DNA of 17,077 bases from Sphingobacterium sp. UBA6711 (GCA_002454415.1 DKIT01000112.1:46971-64047); one strand, 5' to 3'. Shown: positions 1 through 7,737, counted from the stretch's first letter. Program-made: numbers and translations. Notes: a model not told the origin generated them from the letters alone.

Positions 1-1
1 C

Positions 2-1078
2 TTTATGCGGGCGGATGATTTAGCGTCGGATGTGATAAAACATCTTGTATCCACTGTGCCGAATTTAAATAAAGAAGATATAGATGATGTCATCGTTGGG
101 AATGCCATGCCAGAAGCTGAACAAGGGCTCAATATGGCACGTTTCATTTCCTTGATGGGACTAGATACCGATAAAGTGCCCGGAGTAACTGTAAATAGGT
201 ACTGTGCTTCGGGGCTGGAGACTATTGCAACCGCTGTCGCAAAGATCAAGACCGGTATGGCAGATGTCATTATTGCCGGTGGGGTGGAAGTCATGTCCGG
301 AATGCCGTTTGGTGGCTGGAAAATCGTACCTAATCCTGTGGTGGCAAAGGATCATCCAGATTGGTACTGGGGCATGGGACTGACGGCCGAGGCGGTAGCG
401 AGAGATTATAATGTCTCACGTGAAGACCAAGATGCTTTTGCACTTAAATCGAATCAAAAGGCAGTCGCGGCGATTCAGAATGGCCATCTCAAAGACGGTA
501 TTGTGCCGATCACTGTTAAAGAAAATTATTTGAAAGATGGTAAGATCGCAACGCGTGAATATGTAGTCGATACAGACGAGGGACCGCGTGCCGATACATC
601 TTTGGACGCCCTGGCAAAATTGAAGCCGGTTTTTGCCGCAAATGGTTCGGTAACCGCAGGGAACTCTTCCCAGACATCTGATGGTGCCGCCTTTGTATTG
701 GTGATGTCCGAAGCTAAAGTGAAAGAGCTTGGTGTAAAGCCTATAGCAAAACTTGTGAGCTTTGCGGTAGCAGGGGTACCCCCGCGTATTATGGGTATTG
801 GTCCTATCTATGCGATACCAAAGGCTTTGGAAAGAGCAGGACTAAAAAAAGAAGATATTGATCTTTTTGAATTAAATGAAGCCTTTGCATCCCAGTCCCT
901 TGCGGTTATTCGCGAGCTTGGATTAGACGAAGAGAAGGTCAATGTCAATGGCGGTGCTATTGCTTTAGGGCATCCGCTCGGTTGTACAGGCGCCAAATTA
1001 ACTGTCCAGATCCTAAATGAGCTGAAACGTAGAGGGAAAAAATATGGCATGGTGACGATGTGTGTAGGAACTGGATAG
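2..1078 (+). CDS. Acetyl-CoA acyltransferase (thiolase), 5'-truncated by window, amber-shortened at 3' end
   Basis: Thiolase of the beta-oxidation type, cleaving 3-ketoacyl-CoA with CoA to acetyl-CoA and a shortened acyl-CoA. Counting from the first visible Met (base 5, probably internal because the frame is open to the window edge and about 20-25 N-terminal residues of the family are missing), the catalytic nucleophile is Cys67 in VNRYCASG, the conserved His is His323 in [14 protein letters not shown], and the second active-site Cys is Cys353 in MCVGTG. The frame then meets TAG at 1076-1078 exactly where the family reads GTGQGAAGIFE; after the TAG the same frame continues as [10 protein letters not shown] and a natural TGA at 1109-1111. 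So all catalytic residues are present but the final conserved strand is cut off. It precedes an acyl-CoA dehydrogenase on the same strand, as in a typical fatty-acid degradation cluster. The family is certain; whether the product is functional is not. Could be annotated as a pseudogene. Confidence 0.93.
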   Translation, partial: FMRADDLASDVIKHLVSTVPNLNKEDIDDVIVGNAMPEAEQGLNMARFISLMGLDTDKVPGVTVNRYCASGLETIATAVAKIKTGMADVIIAGGVEVMSGMPFGGWKIVPNPVVAKDHPDWYWGMGLTAEAVARDYNVSREDQDAFALKSNQKAVAAIQNGHLKDGIVPITVKENYLKDGKIATREYVVDTDEGPRADTSLDALAKLKPVFAANGSVTAGNSSQTSDGAAFVLVMSEAKVKELGVKPIAKLVSFAVAGVPPRIMGIGPIYAIPKALERAGLKKEDIDLFELNEAFASQSLAVIRELGLDEEKVNVNGGAIALGHPLGCTGAKLTVQILNELKRRGKKYGMVTMCVGTG

Positions 1079-1111
1079 GGGGCAGCAGGTATTTTTGAGT
1101 TATTGGACTGA
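1076..1111 (+). other. In-frame amber codon and residual thiolase C-terminal tail
   Basis: TAG at 1076-1078 replaces what is normally a Gln codon (CAG to TAG is one C-to-T change). The ten codons after it, [10 protein letters not shown], match the conserved end of thiolases and are followed by TGA. The tail shows no decay. TAG also ends other genes here (the TonB receptor at 7707-7709 and the membrane protein at 9097-9099), so reassignment of TAG to an amino acid is unlikely. A recent nonsense mutation or a sequencing error are the simplest explanations. Confidence 0.88.
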
Positions 1112-1131
1112 AACTAGCTTTTAAGCAAAAC

Positions 1132-1225
1132 GAGATCAATAAAATATGGGGCGCCGATCTCATAGCGAATAGAAGTATTTAAAAATATTGGAGATCAGAA
1201 ACTAAACAACAATAAGTTGATCTCC
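1132..1225 (+). repeat. Four GAGATC/GATCTC arms forming two tandem inverted repeats before the acyl-CoA dehydrogenase
   Basis: GAGATC occurs at 1132-1137 and 1191-1196 and its complement GATCTC at 1156-1161 and 1219-1224. The second pair extends to eight bases, GGAGATCA (1190-1197) with TGATCTCC (1218-1225), separated by 20 bases. The arms alternate in orientation, so they could form two tandem hairpins in RNA or paired operator half-sites in DNA. They lie in the 133-base gap between the thiolase tail and the acyl-CoA dehydrogenase. The function is unknown. Confidence 0.45.
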
Positions 1226-1244
1226 CTATCAATCTTAAAAAACA

Positions 1245-3026
1245 ATGAGCGAAAATAAAGCAATTAAAGGCGGAGAGTTCGTTATTAGAGAGACTCCCTA
1301 TACTGAAGTTTTTATTCCAGAGGAATTCGATGAAGAAGCGAAAATGATTCGTCAGACTTGTTTAGATTTTTTGGATACAGAAGTGCTGAATAAGCTTGAC
1401 CGTATTGATGCGCAAGAAGAGGGGCTTATGCCCAGCTTGATGGATAAAGCTGGTGAACTGGGGATGCTGGGTGTTTCTATCCCTGAAGAGTATGGTGGGT
1501 TTGGTAAGAATTTTAATACCTCTATGCTTGTTGCCGATGCCGTGGGAGGTGGTTTTTCCTTTGCAGTCGCACTGTCGGCCCACACGGGAATAGGTACCTT
1601 GCCTATTCTATATTATGGCAATGATGCCCAAAAGGCAAAATATATTCCGAAGCTTGCTACTGGTGAATGGAAGGCATCCTATTGTTTGACCGAGCCCAAT
1701 GCTGGATCGGATGCAAATTCGGGCCGTACTTCCGCAAAATTAAATGCTGAAGGGACACATTATTTGATCAATGGACAAAAAATGTGGATCACGAATGGTG
1801 GATTTGCAGATATCTTTATCGTATTTGCAAAAATCGATGATGATAAAAATCTGACTGCATTTATCGTTGAGAAAGATTTTGGAGGAATCACCATGAATCC
1901 TGAAGAGCATAAATTGGGCATCAAAGGATCTTCTACACGTCAAGTTTTCTTCAACGATTGTCCGGTTCCTGTAGAAAATATGCTTTCTGATCGTGAAAAT
2001 GGATTTAAGATCGCTGTAAATATTCTCAATATAGGCCGTATTAAACTTGGGGCTGCCACTATCGGTTCAGCACGTATGGTGATTAATCATGCGGTGCAGT
2101 ATGCCAATGAACGTGTCCAATTCAATCTGCCGATCTCTAAATTTGGAGCTATTCGGTATAAGCTGGCAGAGATGGCGACACGTTTGTTTGCTGTCGAGTC
2201 CGCATCCTATCGCGCGGGCCAAAATATTGACGATGCCTATGATGCGCTGATTGCTGGAGGCATGGATGAAGCAAAAGCAAAATTGAAGTCCGTAGAGCAG
2301 TTTGCAATTGAGTGTGCTATTATAAAAGTATGGTGTTCAGAGATGTTGGATTATGTCGTCGATGAAGGGGTGCAGATCTATGGTGGAATGGGCTACTCGG
2401 CAGAAGCGCCGATGGAACGCGCCTATCGGGATTCGCGGATCAACAGAATCTTTGAGGGGACGAACGAAGTGAATAGACTGCTAGTTGTAGATATGTTGCT
2501 AAAACGAGCAATGAAAGGCGAACTGGATCTGATGGGGCCAGCTCAAGCTGTTGCTGGAGAGCTATTAGCTATCCCTGACTTCGGTGAAGAAGATGATGCG
2601 CCTTTTGCTGCAGAAAAGAAAATTGTTGCAAATCTGAAAAAGGCAGGTCTGTTAATTGCTGGTGCTGCGGTGCAAAAGCTTATGATGTCCCTTTCAAAAG
2701 AAGAAGAGATCCTCATGAATATCGCCGATATTATGGGGTATGTATATATCACAGAATCGGTGTTGCTGCGTGCGGAGAAATTGGTACATACGGGTTCTGA
2801 GAAAGCTGAATACGCAACAGATATGGCTAAAATTTACTTGTATGGCGCAATTGATAAAATCAATGTTGCTGGTAAAGAAGCGCTTTATTCGTTTGGTGAA
2901 GGTGATGAACTGAATATGATGTTGGTCGGCTTACGCAGGTTTACAAAAGCTCAGCCATTTAACGTGAAAGATGCACGTCAGCGAATTGCGAAGAAATTAA
3001 TAGACGAAAATAAATATTGTTTTTGA
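1245..3026 (+). CDS. Acyl-CoA dehydrogenase, long (593 aa) Bacteroidota form
   Basis: FAD-dependent acyl-CoA dehydrogenase, first oxidative step of fatty-acid beta-oxidation (acyl-CoA to trans-2-enoyl-CoA), cytoplasmic. Order of parts: N-terminal helical domain about residues 30-145; FAD/substrate beta domain with the first family signature CLTEPNAGSD at 147-156 and WITNGG at 181-186; C-terminal helical domain with the second signature QIYGGMGYSAEAPMERAYRD at 377-396 and the probable catalytic base Glu404 in RIFEGTNE. Residues from about 430 to 593 form an extra helical region that short-chain dehydrogenases of about 380 aa lack but very-long-chain-type and many Bacteroidota homologues have. 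The ATG at 1245 is chosen because it gives the usual N-terminus; no Shine-Dalgarno is visible. It follows the thiolase in the same direction and may be co-transcribed with it. Chain-length preference cannot be told from sequence. Confidence 0.95.
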   Translation: MSENKAIKGGEFVIRETPYTEVFIPEEFDEEAKMIRQTCLDFLDTEVLNKLDRIDAQEEGLMPSLMDKAGELGMLGVSIPEEYGGFGKNFNTSMLVADAVGGGFSFAVALSAHTGIGTLPILYYGNDAQKAKYIPKLATGEWKASYCLTEPNAGSDANSGRTSAKLNAEGTHYLINGQKMWITNGGFADIFIVFAKIDDDKNLTAFIVEKDFGGITMNPEEHKLGIKGSSTRQVFFNDCPVPVENMLSDRENGFKIAVNILNIGRIKLGAATIGSARMVINHAVQYANERVQFNLPISKFGAIRYKLAEMATRLFAVESASYRAGQNIDDAYDALIAGGMDEAKAKLKSVEQFAIECAIIKVWCSEMLDYVVDEGVQIYGGMGYSAEAPMERAYRDSRINRIFEGTNEVNRLLVVDMLLKRAMKGELDLMGPAQAVAGELLAIPDFGEEDDAPFAAEKKIVANLKKAGLLIAGAAVQKLMMSLSKEEEILMNIADIMGYVYITESVLLRAEKLVHTGSEKAEYATDMAKIYLYGAIDKINVAGKEALYSFGEGDELNMMLVGLRRFTKAQPFNVKDARQRIAKKLIDENKYCF

Positions 3027-3055
3027 TTGATAATAGATTATTGGTTTTGGTTGAG

Positions 3056-3083
3056 GGCCGGAGAGAGATCTTCGGCCATTTTT
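3056..3083 (+). terminator. Intrinsic terminator after the acyl-CoA dehydrogenase
   Basis: Arms at 3056-3064 and 3069-3077 form a 9-bp stem (GGCCG core, one G-T wobble) with a GAGA tetraloop, followed directly by ATTTTTG. It lies 30 bases past the stop codon and closes the beta-oxidation unit. Confidence 0.8.
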
Positions 3084-3115
3084 GTGTTACAATCATAGAA
3101 AGTAGCGGTAATTAT

Positions 3116-3127
3116 ACTAAATTTAGT
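3116..3127 (+). promoter_or_regulatory. Perfect 12-bp palindrome upstream of the YeiH transporter
   Basis: ACTAAATTTAGT is a perfect palindrome 20 bases before the transporter's ATG. Its inner part, TAAATTTA, differs by one base from the Bacteroidota -7 box TAnnTTTG. It could be a dimeric-regulator operator or part of the promoter; AT-rich palindromes also arise by chance. Confidence 0.3.
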
Positions 3128-3147
3128 GTTTTAATACTAACCAATTT

Positions 3148-4404
3148 ATGGCATCGTCAAGATCATTTGTACTTACAGAAGACTGGGTAGTCGTTATTTT
3201 AGGACTCGCCACTATTTTTTTAGCACTTTCAGGCGTTATTGCGCCGGTACCCAGCTTTTCATGGAGTAACTCCGCAGAGCTCTTCTCAACAGTTTTGGAG
3301 CCAACGAATTTAATCAGGCTTTTTGAGCAGTTTATTTTTGTATTCTTTACTGCAATATTGGGTACTCTTTTGCTCGGAAAATCCCTAAAAAATCTGTTGG
3401 TCGTATTTCCTATTGTATTTATTCTCACAGTATTCGCTTTGATTTTGGCCGGTAATGCGACGGTCAAAGAGTATAATCTTGAGGCTGTAATTTTTAGTTT
3501 GATCATTGGCTTAATCATGAGCAATTGCTTTAAGTTACCCGATTGGTTTAAGGAAGCGCTTAGCACCGAACTTTATGTTAAGATTGGTCTTATCCTGCTT
3601 GGTACTACGGTTATTTTTGGAGATATTCTTAAAGCGGGATCACTGGGGCTTATTCAAGCCTTGGCTGTTGTATTATCCGTTTGGTATTTTGCATTTTGGA
3701 TCTGTAAAAAGCTAAAGATCGATAAGGAAATGTCACTGATGCTATCGAGTGCGGTTTCCATCTGTGGTGTCTCTGCAGCAATCGCTACATCGGGAGCGAT
3801 TAAAGGCGATAGCAAAAAACTTTCCTATGTGATTTCATTGGTTTTAATTACAGCAATTCCAATGATGATTTTTATGCCCTACATGGCCGAGTGGATGGGC
3901 TTGTCGCAAGAGGTTACCGGTGCCTGGCTCGGCGGAAGTATCGACACAACTGGAGCTGTGGTTGCATCGGGTTCTTTGGTAGGTGAAGAGGCGTTGAAAA
4001 TCAGTACAATTGTGAAGTTTTCACAAAATGTATTATTGGGTCTGGCAGCTTTTGCTATCAGTATTTATTGGACCTATGCGAAATCTGTGGATGAGGAAAC
4101 AAAACAAGAAAAACCAACCTTGAAAATCATCTGGGAACGCTTCCCTAAATTTGTACTGGGATTCGTTTTTGCATCCTTATTATTTTCTTTCGTTATATCA
4201 GCAGAAAAAATAGATGCTGTTAAAAGCAGTTTGAAAAACTTACAGGGTCTTTGGTTTACCTTGGCATTTACTTCAATAGGTTTGGAAACTAACTTTAAAG
4301 ATCTTTTTGTGCAGGATAATAAAAAACCACTTTATGCATTCTTAATCGCGCAGACCTTTAACGTCGTAATCACGTTATTGATTGCATTGCTGTTGTTTAG
4401 GTAA
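3148..4404 (+). CDS. YeiH-family membrane protein, putative sulfate exporter family transporter
   Basis: Polytopic inner-membrane protein of the YeiH (Cons_hypoth698) family, 418 aa. Around ten to twelve hydrophobic segments are visible, for example about residues 12-32, 60-76, 82-101, 112-124, 145-185, 226-246, 288-308, 334-350 and the C-terminal 395-417. Family-typical stretches are SICGVSAAIA at 204-213 between two helices and GAWLGGSIDTTGAVVASG at 258-275, which resembles a re-entrant or substrate-facing loop. The common name 'putative sulfate exporter' rests on weak family evidence, and the true substrate is unsettled. It is longer than the E. coli YeiH (about 350 aa), mainly through the N-terminal region and the 310-330 linker. 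The gene sits alone between two terminators, so it is probably monocistronic. The start is the ATG at 3148. Confidence 0.85.
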   Translation: MASSRSFVLTEDWVVVILGLATIFLALSGVIAPVPSFSWSNSAELFSTVLEPTNLIRLFEQFIFVFFTAILGTLLLGKSLKNLLVVFPIVFILTVFALILAGNATVKEYNLEAVIFSLIIGLIMSNCFKLPDWFKEALSTELYVKIGLILLGTTVIFGDILKAGSLGLIQALAVVLSVWYFAFWICKKLKIDKEMSLMLSSAVSICGVSAAIATSGAIKGDSKKLSYVISLVLITAIPMMIFMPYMAEWMGLSQEVTGAWLGGSIDTTGAVVASGSLVGEEALKISTIVKFSQNVLLGLAAFAISIYWTYAKSVDEETKQEKPTLKIIWERFPKFVLGFVFASLLFSFVISAEKIDAVKSSLKNLQGLWFTLAFTSIGLETNFKDLFVQDNKKPLYAFLIAQTFNVVITLLIALLLFR

Positions 4405-4436
4405 AGCTGCGAAATGCTAAAAAACTTTAGTATATC

Positions 4437-4463
4437 AGGCTGTCCATCAGGACAGCCTTTTTC
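4437..4463 (+). terminator. Intrinsic terminator after the YeiH transporter
   Basis: AGGCTGTCC (4437-4445) pairs perfectly with GGACAGCCT (4450-4458) around an ATCA loop, followed by TTTTCTTT. It begins 33 bases past the stop codon of the transporter. Confidence 0.92.
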
Positions 4464-4700
4464 TTTGCTGTTTTTAGAAATCACGTTTTCAAAATCTATC
4501 TCTATGCAAGGCAAGACCTATTTTTCTTCGCCTGCGGGTGGCGATATTCTTCTTAGCTAATTCATATATAGACATTGATCCCGCCACCGGTACGTCTTAT
4601 TTTACGTATTTTCTTAATTTAACTTGCTCAAAATAAGTCTGTAATGACGTTTTTGAAAAAAAATATTATAAAATCTATCAAATTAGTAGTCTTTTAAAAA
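4464..4700. other. Intergenic stretch without a recognisable gene
   Basis: I see no credible coding region or RNA gene here. Two overlapping inverted repeats are present: TCGCC (4528-4532) with GGCGA (4540-4544), and GGTGGCG (4537-4543) with CGCCACC (4582-4588). The two pairings share bases and exclude each other. The rest is AT-rich and leads into the promoter-like box at 4708. Confidence 0.5.
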
Positions 4701-4707
4701 ATATTTA

Positions 4708-4715
4708 TATATTTG
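4708..4715 (+). promoter_or_regulatory. Bacteroidota -7 promoter box (TATATTTG) for the receptor leader
   Basis: TATATTTG fits the TAnnTTTG consensus. A weak TTAG lies at 4683-4686, at roughly the -33 spacing. If used, transcription would begin near 4720 and leave a leader of about 390 bases before the receptor start at 5112. This is inference from consensus only. Confidence 0.45.
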
Positions 4716-4722
4716 TACCGTT

Positions 4723-4765
4723 ATCTGATTTACAGATGAATAGCTAGGATGACAAAAATAAGCTA
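4723..4765 (+). repeat. Two small hairpins at the start of the putative leader
   Basis: ATCTG (4723-4727) pairs with CAGAT (4733-4737) around ATTTA, and TAGCT (4741-4745) pairs with AGCTA (4761-4765). Both stems are short (5 bp), so they are only suggestive. No cobalamin or TPP riboswitch consensus box is visible in the leader. Confidence 0.25.
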
Positions 4766-4773
4766 ATTGAATT

Positions 4774-4878
4774 ATGAAAAGAACAATAATGGCGTCGACC
4801 ATACAATGCTTGTTTTTGAATTACGCGCTGAAAAGGACTGTATGCAGTCGGCAGATTAAATTCACAAAGAAACAATAA
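4774..4878 (+). CDS. Possible 34-aa leader ORF 1
   Basis: The ORF starts at ATG 4774 and ends with TAA at 4876-4878, giving a basic peptide that begins MKRTIMAST and ends FTKKQ. It lies about 50 bases after the predicted transcription start of the receptor leader and is followed after two bases by a second short ORF. No homologue is recognised and no ribosome binding site is visible, so it may be a chance ORF. Confidence 0.2.
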   Translation: MKRTIMASTIQCLFLNYALKRTVCSRQIKFTKKQ

Positions 4879-4880
4879 AA

Positions 4881-4979
4881 ATGAAACAAGATTACTCCTC
4901 AAAAACGAGTTTATTGTCCGCTTCGAAAGCGGTATATGGTGTGACCTTCAAAAATTGTGGGGAACGAATGTGTTGTTAA
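4881..4979 (+). CDS. Possible 32-aa leader ORF 2 ending Cys-Cys-stop
   Basis: The ORF starts at ATG 4881, two bases after the stop of the preceding short ORF, and ends TGT TGT TAA at 4971-4979. The peptide begins MKQDYSSKTS and ends NCGERMCC, so three of its last seven residues are Cys. Its stop lies 30 bases before a strong hairpin (5010-5033) and 132 bases before the receptor start. This resembles an amino-acid-responsive leader peptide, but no homologue is recognised and it may be chance. Confidence 0.25.
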   Translation: MKQDYSSKTSLLSASKAVYGVTFKNCGERMCC

Positions 4980-5009
4980 AATTTCTCTCTTACACTCTCT
5001 TATATTAGA

Positions 5010-5033
5010 AAAGGGAAGCCTAAGCTTCCCTTT
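5010..5033 (+). repeat. 10-bp perfect hairpin in the receptor leader
   Basis: AAAGGGAAGC (5010-5019) pairs with GCTTCCCTTT (5024-5033) around a CTAA loop. It is followed by CACAAAG rather than a T-run, so it is not a typical terminator. It sits 78 bases before the receptor's start codon and could be a regulatory or RNA-stability element. Confidence 0.55.
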
Positions 5034-5111
5034 CACAAAGTTTTAACAATGAAGCAAGTATCGATTGGCGTTGGCACTTGTTTTAGATTCACCATTAAAC
5101 TGAATAAATTT

Positions 5112-7709
5112 ATGAAAAAAAATGCTATTTTTCGAATTAGCGTCATTTTTAGCTTGCTTTTACCTGGTTCTTACCATGCCTACGCGCAAGTAGAAAATCC
5201 AAAACCCATTATAAATGCTTCATTAACAGGAACTGTAATAGACGCGGTTACAAAGGAGCCACTACAGGGTGTCACCGTCCAGCTTGAGGCCGTTACTCAC
5301 CAAGTAAAAACCGACAGTAAGGGGGTCTTTCAATTTGTGACCGGGCAAAAATTACCTTTTTCCTTGATTGTTTCTATTGTTGGGTATCAAACTCGTCATA
5401 TTGTCGTTGACCAATCTCCTACGGTTATTGAACTTACGCCACGATTGGAGGCGCTAGATCAGGTTGTTGTAACCGCTCGTAGGCGTAAGGAACAATTGCA
5501 GGATGTTCCAATCCCAGTTTCTATTATCCGTGGAGCTGCATTAGAAGATGCAGGGGCCTTTAATGTTAATCGTCTGAAAGAGCTGGTACCTACTGTTCAG
5601 TTATATGCATCAAATGCACGAAATACAACACTCAATATACGCGGTTTGGGTTCTACCTATGGTCTGACCAATGATGGCATCGACCCCGGAGTCGGATTTT
5701 ACCTCGACGGGGTATACATTGCTCGTCCTGCGGCAACCTGGTTGGACTTTATTGATATTGACCAAATCGAAGTATTGCGCGGCCCTCAAGGTACACTGTT
5801 TGGAAAGAATACAACTGCGGGCGCATTTAATATTACCTCTCGTCTGCCACAATTTACACCAGAAGCCAATGTGGAAGTCAGTTACGGAAATCAGGGATTT
5901 ATTCAGGCGAAGACTTCCATTTCGGGACCCTTGGCCAAAAACTTAGCAGCGCGGGCTTCCTTTTCTGGAACGCAACGTGATGGAAATCTCTTCAATGTGC
6001 ACACCAATAGGAAAATCAACGATATCAATAATCTTGGTTTTAGAGGGCAATTATTGTTTACGCCAACTGAAAATATTAAGTTGGTACTTTCGGGAGATGT
6101 ATCATCTCAAAAACCGGATGGCTATGGTTGGGCTGTTGCCGGAGTGGTAAAAACACAACGGGCCGATTATAGACAATTTGACGCCATTATTAAAGATCTA
6201 GGTTATGAACTACCCTATAAAAGTGCTTTCGAACGTAAAATAGATTTAGATACGCAATCAAAAGCGGATAATAAATTGGGTGGAATGGCATTGAATGCCG
6301 ATATCAAGATCGGAGAAGGGACACTGACATCTACCTCCGCTTGGCGCAAATGGACATGGGTGCCTCTCAATGACCGCGATTATCTAGGCCTTCCGGTATA
6401 TACTGTTTCTGCTGGGAATTCTGTACATAACCAGTGGTCACAGGAATTTCGATATTCTGGAAAGATCAGCGAAAAGGTGAGCGGTGTCGTTGGTGTATTT
6501 GGTTTGTGGCAAGATCTTGGCACCGACCCTGTACATACGGAAGAAACGGGGTCTGCGTTTTGGCGTTTCCAAAAAAACTCAACAAGCGCGCTTTGGGAAA
6601 CTCCCGGCTTATTTGACAACTTTGGGATCAAGACAGTCTACGGGATAAAAAGTACAAGTCTAGCGGCCTATACACAAATTGATTGGGCTCTTACATCAAA
6701 ATTGCACATCTTGCCGGGAGTACGGTATAACTATGATAAAAAGGTAGCGAACTATGATAGACAGACTTACGGTGGTCTGCAAACTTCCGATCCGGCATTG
6801 TTAGCTCTTAAGAATGGCGTGTATACCAATCAGACCTTCGATGTCAATGCCGATGCAGATAACTTCTCAGGTCAACTTTCAGCACGATACCGCTTCAACC
6901 CGAAGATAAATGCTTATGCTACCTATTCCATTAGCTACAAACCCGTTGGTATCAACGTTGGTGGCTTGCCAACAGCCAATGGAGCTGTTTTGCTGGATCT
7001 CGCAGAAGTTAAGCCCGAAGCAGTGCGTCATAAAGAGTTTGGTGTAAAAACAAATCCAACGCGCAATTCATTGCTTAATCTAACTGTTTATCAAACGGAT
7101 ATAAAAGATTATCAAACTCAAGTGCAAACGCCTGAACCGGGAGTGAATCGTGGTTATTTAGCTAATGCCGAAAAAGTTCGTGTAAAAGGAATCGAATTGG
7201 ACGGAAATATCAACATCGGTCACTTCCTGCGATTGAATGGTGCATTGGCTTATACAGATGCAAAATATGTAAAATTTACCAATGCTCCGGTTCCACTGGA
7301 AGAAGTTGGAGGTGCCCAAGCTTTTAAAGATGTTTCAGGGGGTGTCCTCCCAGGAGTCTCCAAATGGTCGTGGTCATTGGGCGGCGAAGCCAATAAAAGC
7401 GGGAAACTGATCGGACTGAATGGTTCATACTTTTTAGGAGCAGATCTCTTCCATCGATCTAAATTTTCATCAAGCTCGTCTCCATCACAATATCTGAATA
7501 TTGATGCCTATTCGGTATTGAATGCACGTCTGGGTTTCAGAGGATCAAACGGTATCTCCGTATTTATTTGGAGCCGGAATCTGACCAATAAAGACTATTA
7601 CGAGCAACTGTTGGCCGCACCAGGAAGTTATGGACAATATGCTGGCGTTGTGGCTGATCCAAGAACCTACGGTGTTACGCTGCGCTACAATTGGAAACAA
7701 GGAAATTAG
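5112..7709 (+). CDS. TonB-dependent outer-membrane receptor
   Basis: TonB-dependent receptor, 865 aa, importing an unidentified ligand across the outer membrane. I chose the ATG at 5112 over the in-frame ATG at 5049 because it begins directly with a Sec signal peptide (MKKNAIFRIS, hydrophobic core, cleavage after AYAQ at 26); starting at 5049 would place 21 extra residues before it. Order of parts: carboxypeptidase-regulatory-like domain about 37-108 (TGTVIDAVTKEPLQGV); TonB-box-like stretch LDQVVVTARR about 115-124; plug domain about 127-245 with LNIRGLG, DGVYIARP and IEVLRGPQGTLFGKNTTAG; then a beta-barrel to the C-terminus, NLTNKDYYEQ near the end and a last strand YGVTLRYNW. No SusD-like partner follows, and the plug resembles siderophore-type receptors more than SusC. 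The ligand is unknown; iron-chelate uptake is only a guess. A terminator follows at once, so it is probably a single-gene unit. Confidence 0.93.
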   Translation: MKKNAIFRISVIFSLLLPGSYHAYAQVENPKPIINASLTGTVIDAVTKEPLQGVTVQLEAVTHQVKTDSKGVFQFVTGQKLPFSLIVSIVGYQTRHIVVDQSPTVIELTPRLEALDQVVVTARRRKEQLQDVPIPVSIIRGAALEDAGAFNVNRLKELVPTVQLYASNARNTTLNIRGLGSTYGLTNDGIDPGVGFYLDGVYIARPAATWLDFIDIDQIEVLRGPQGTLFGKNTTAGAFNITSRLPQFTPEANVEVSYGNQGFIQAKTSISGPLAKNLAARASFSGTQRDGNLFNVHTNRKINDINNLGFRGQLLFTPTENIKLVLSGDVSSQKPDGYGWAVAGVVKTQRADYRQFDAIIKDLGYELPYKSAFERKIDLDTQSKADNKLGGMALNADIKIGEGTLTSTSAWRKWTWVPLNDRDYLGLPVYTVSAGNSVHNQWSQEFRYSGKISEKVSGVVGVFGLWQDLGTDPVHTEETGSAFWRFQKNSTSALWETPGLFDNFGIKTVYGIKSTSLAAYTQIDWALTSKLHILPGVRYNYDKKVANYDRQTYGGLQTSDPALLALKNGVYTNQTFDVNADADNFSGQLSARYRFNPKINAYATYSISYKPVGINVGGLPTANGAVLLDLAEVKPEAVRHKEFGVKTNPTRNSLLNLTVYQTDIKDYQTQVQTPEPGVNRGYLANAEKVRVKGIELDGNINIGHFLRLNGALAYTDAKYVKFTNAPVPLEEVGGAQAFKDVSGGVLPGVSKWSWSLGGEANKSGKLIGLNGSYFLGADLFHRSKFSSSSSPSQYLNIDAYSVLNARLGFRGSNGISVFIWSRNLTNKDYYEQLLAAPGSYGQYAGVVADPRTYGVTLRYNWKQGN

Positions 7710-7737
7710 AACCGTAATTCATATTATATTTTTATCG

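Noticed and set aside
1076..1078. TAG recoding (amber read as an amino acid, e.g. pyrrolysine).
   Set aside because: TAG is used as the normal stop of at least two other genes in the window, and no downstream recoding element is recognisable.
3123..3566. A 147-codon minus-strand ORF opposite the start of the transporter gene.
   Set aside because: It overlaps the clear membrane-protein coding frame, lacks a domain and would be antisense to the promoter region.
5010..5033. The hairpin before the receptor as an intrinsic terminator.
   Set aside because: It is followed by CACAAAG without a T-run on the plus strand and by no ending gene on the minus strand.
4720..5048. A cobalamin or TPP riboswitch in the receptor leader.
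   Set aside because: No B12-box or TPP consensus segment can be found; the hairpins present do not fit those architectures.
5049..5111. An N-terminal extension of 21 residues on the TonB receptor, which contains GVGTCFRFTIKL, similar to the end of histidine-kinase ATPase domains.
   Set aside because: The signal peptide starts cleanly at the Met at 5112, and 21 residues are too few to claim a kinase remnant; no kinase-like sequence lies upstream.
5671..5946. A 91-codon alternative-frame ORF inside the TonB receptor.
   Set aside because: It lies entirely within the plug-domain coding sequence, has no recognisable domain and looks like a shadow frame.
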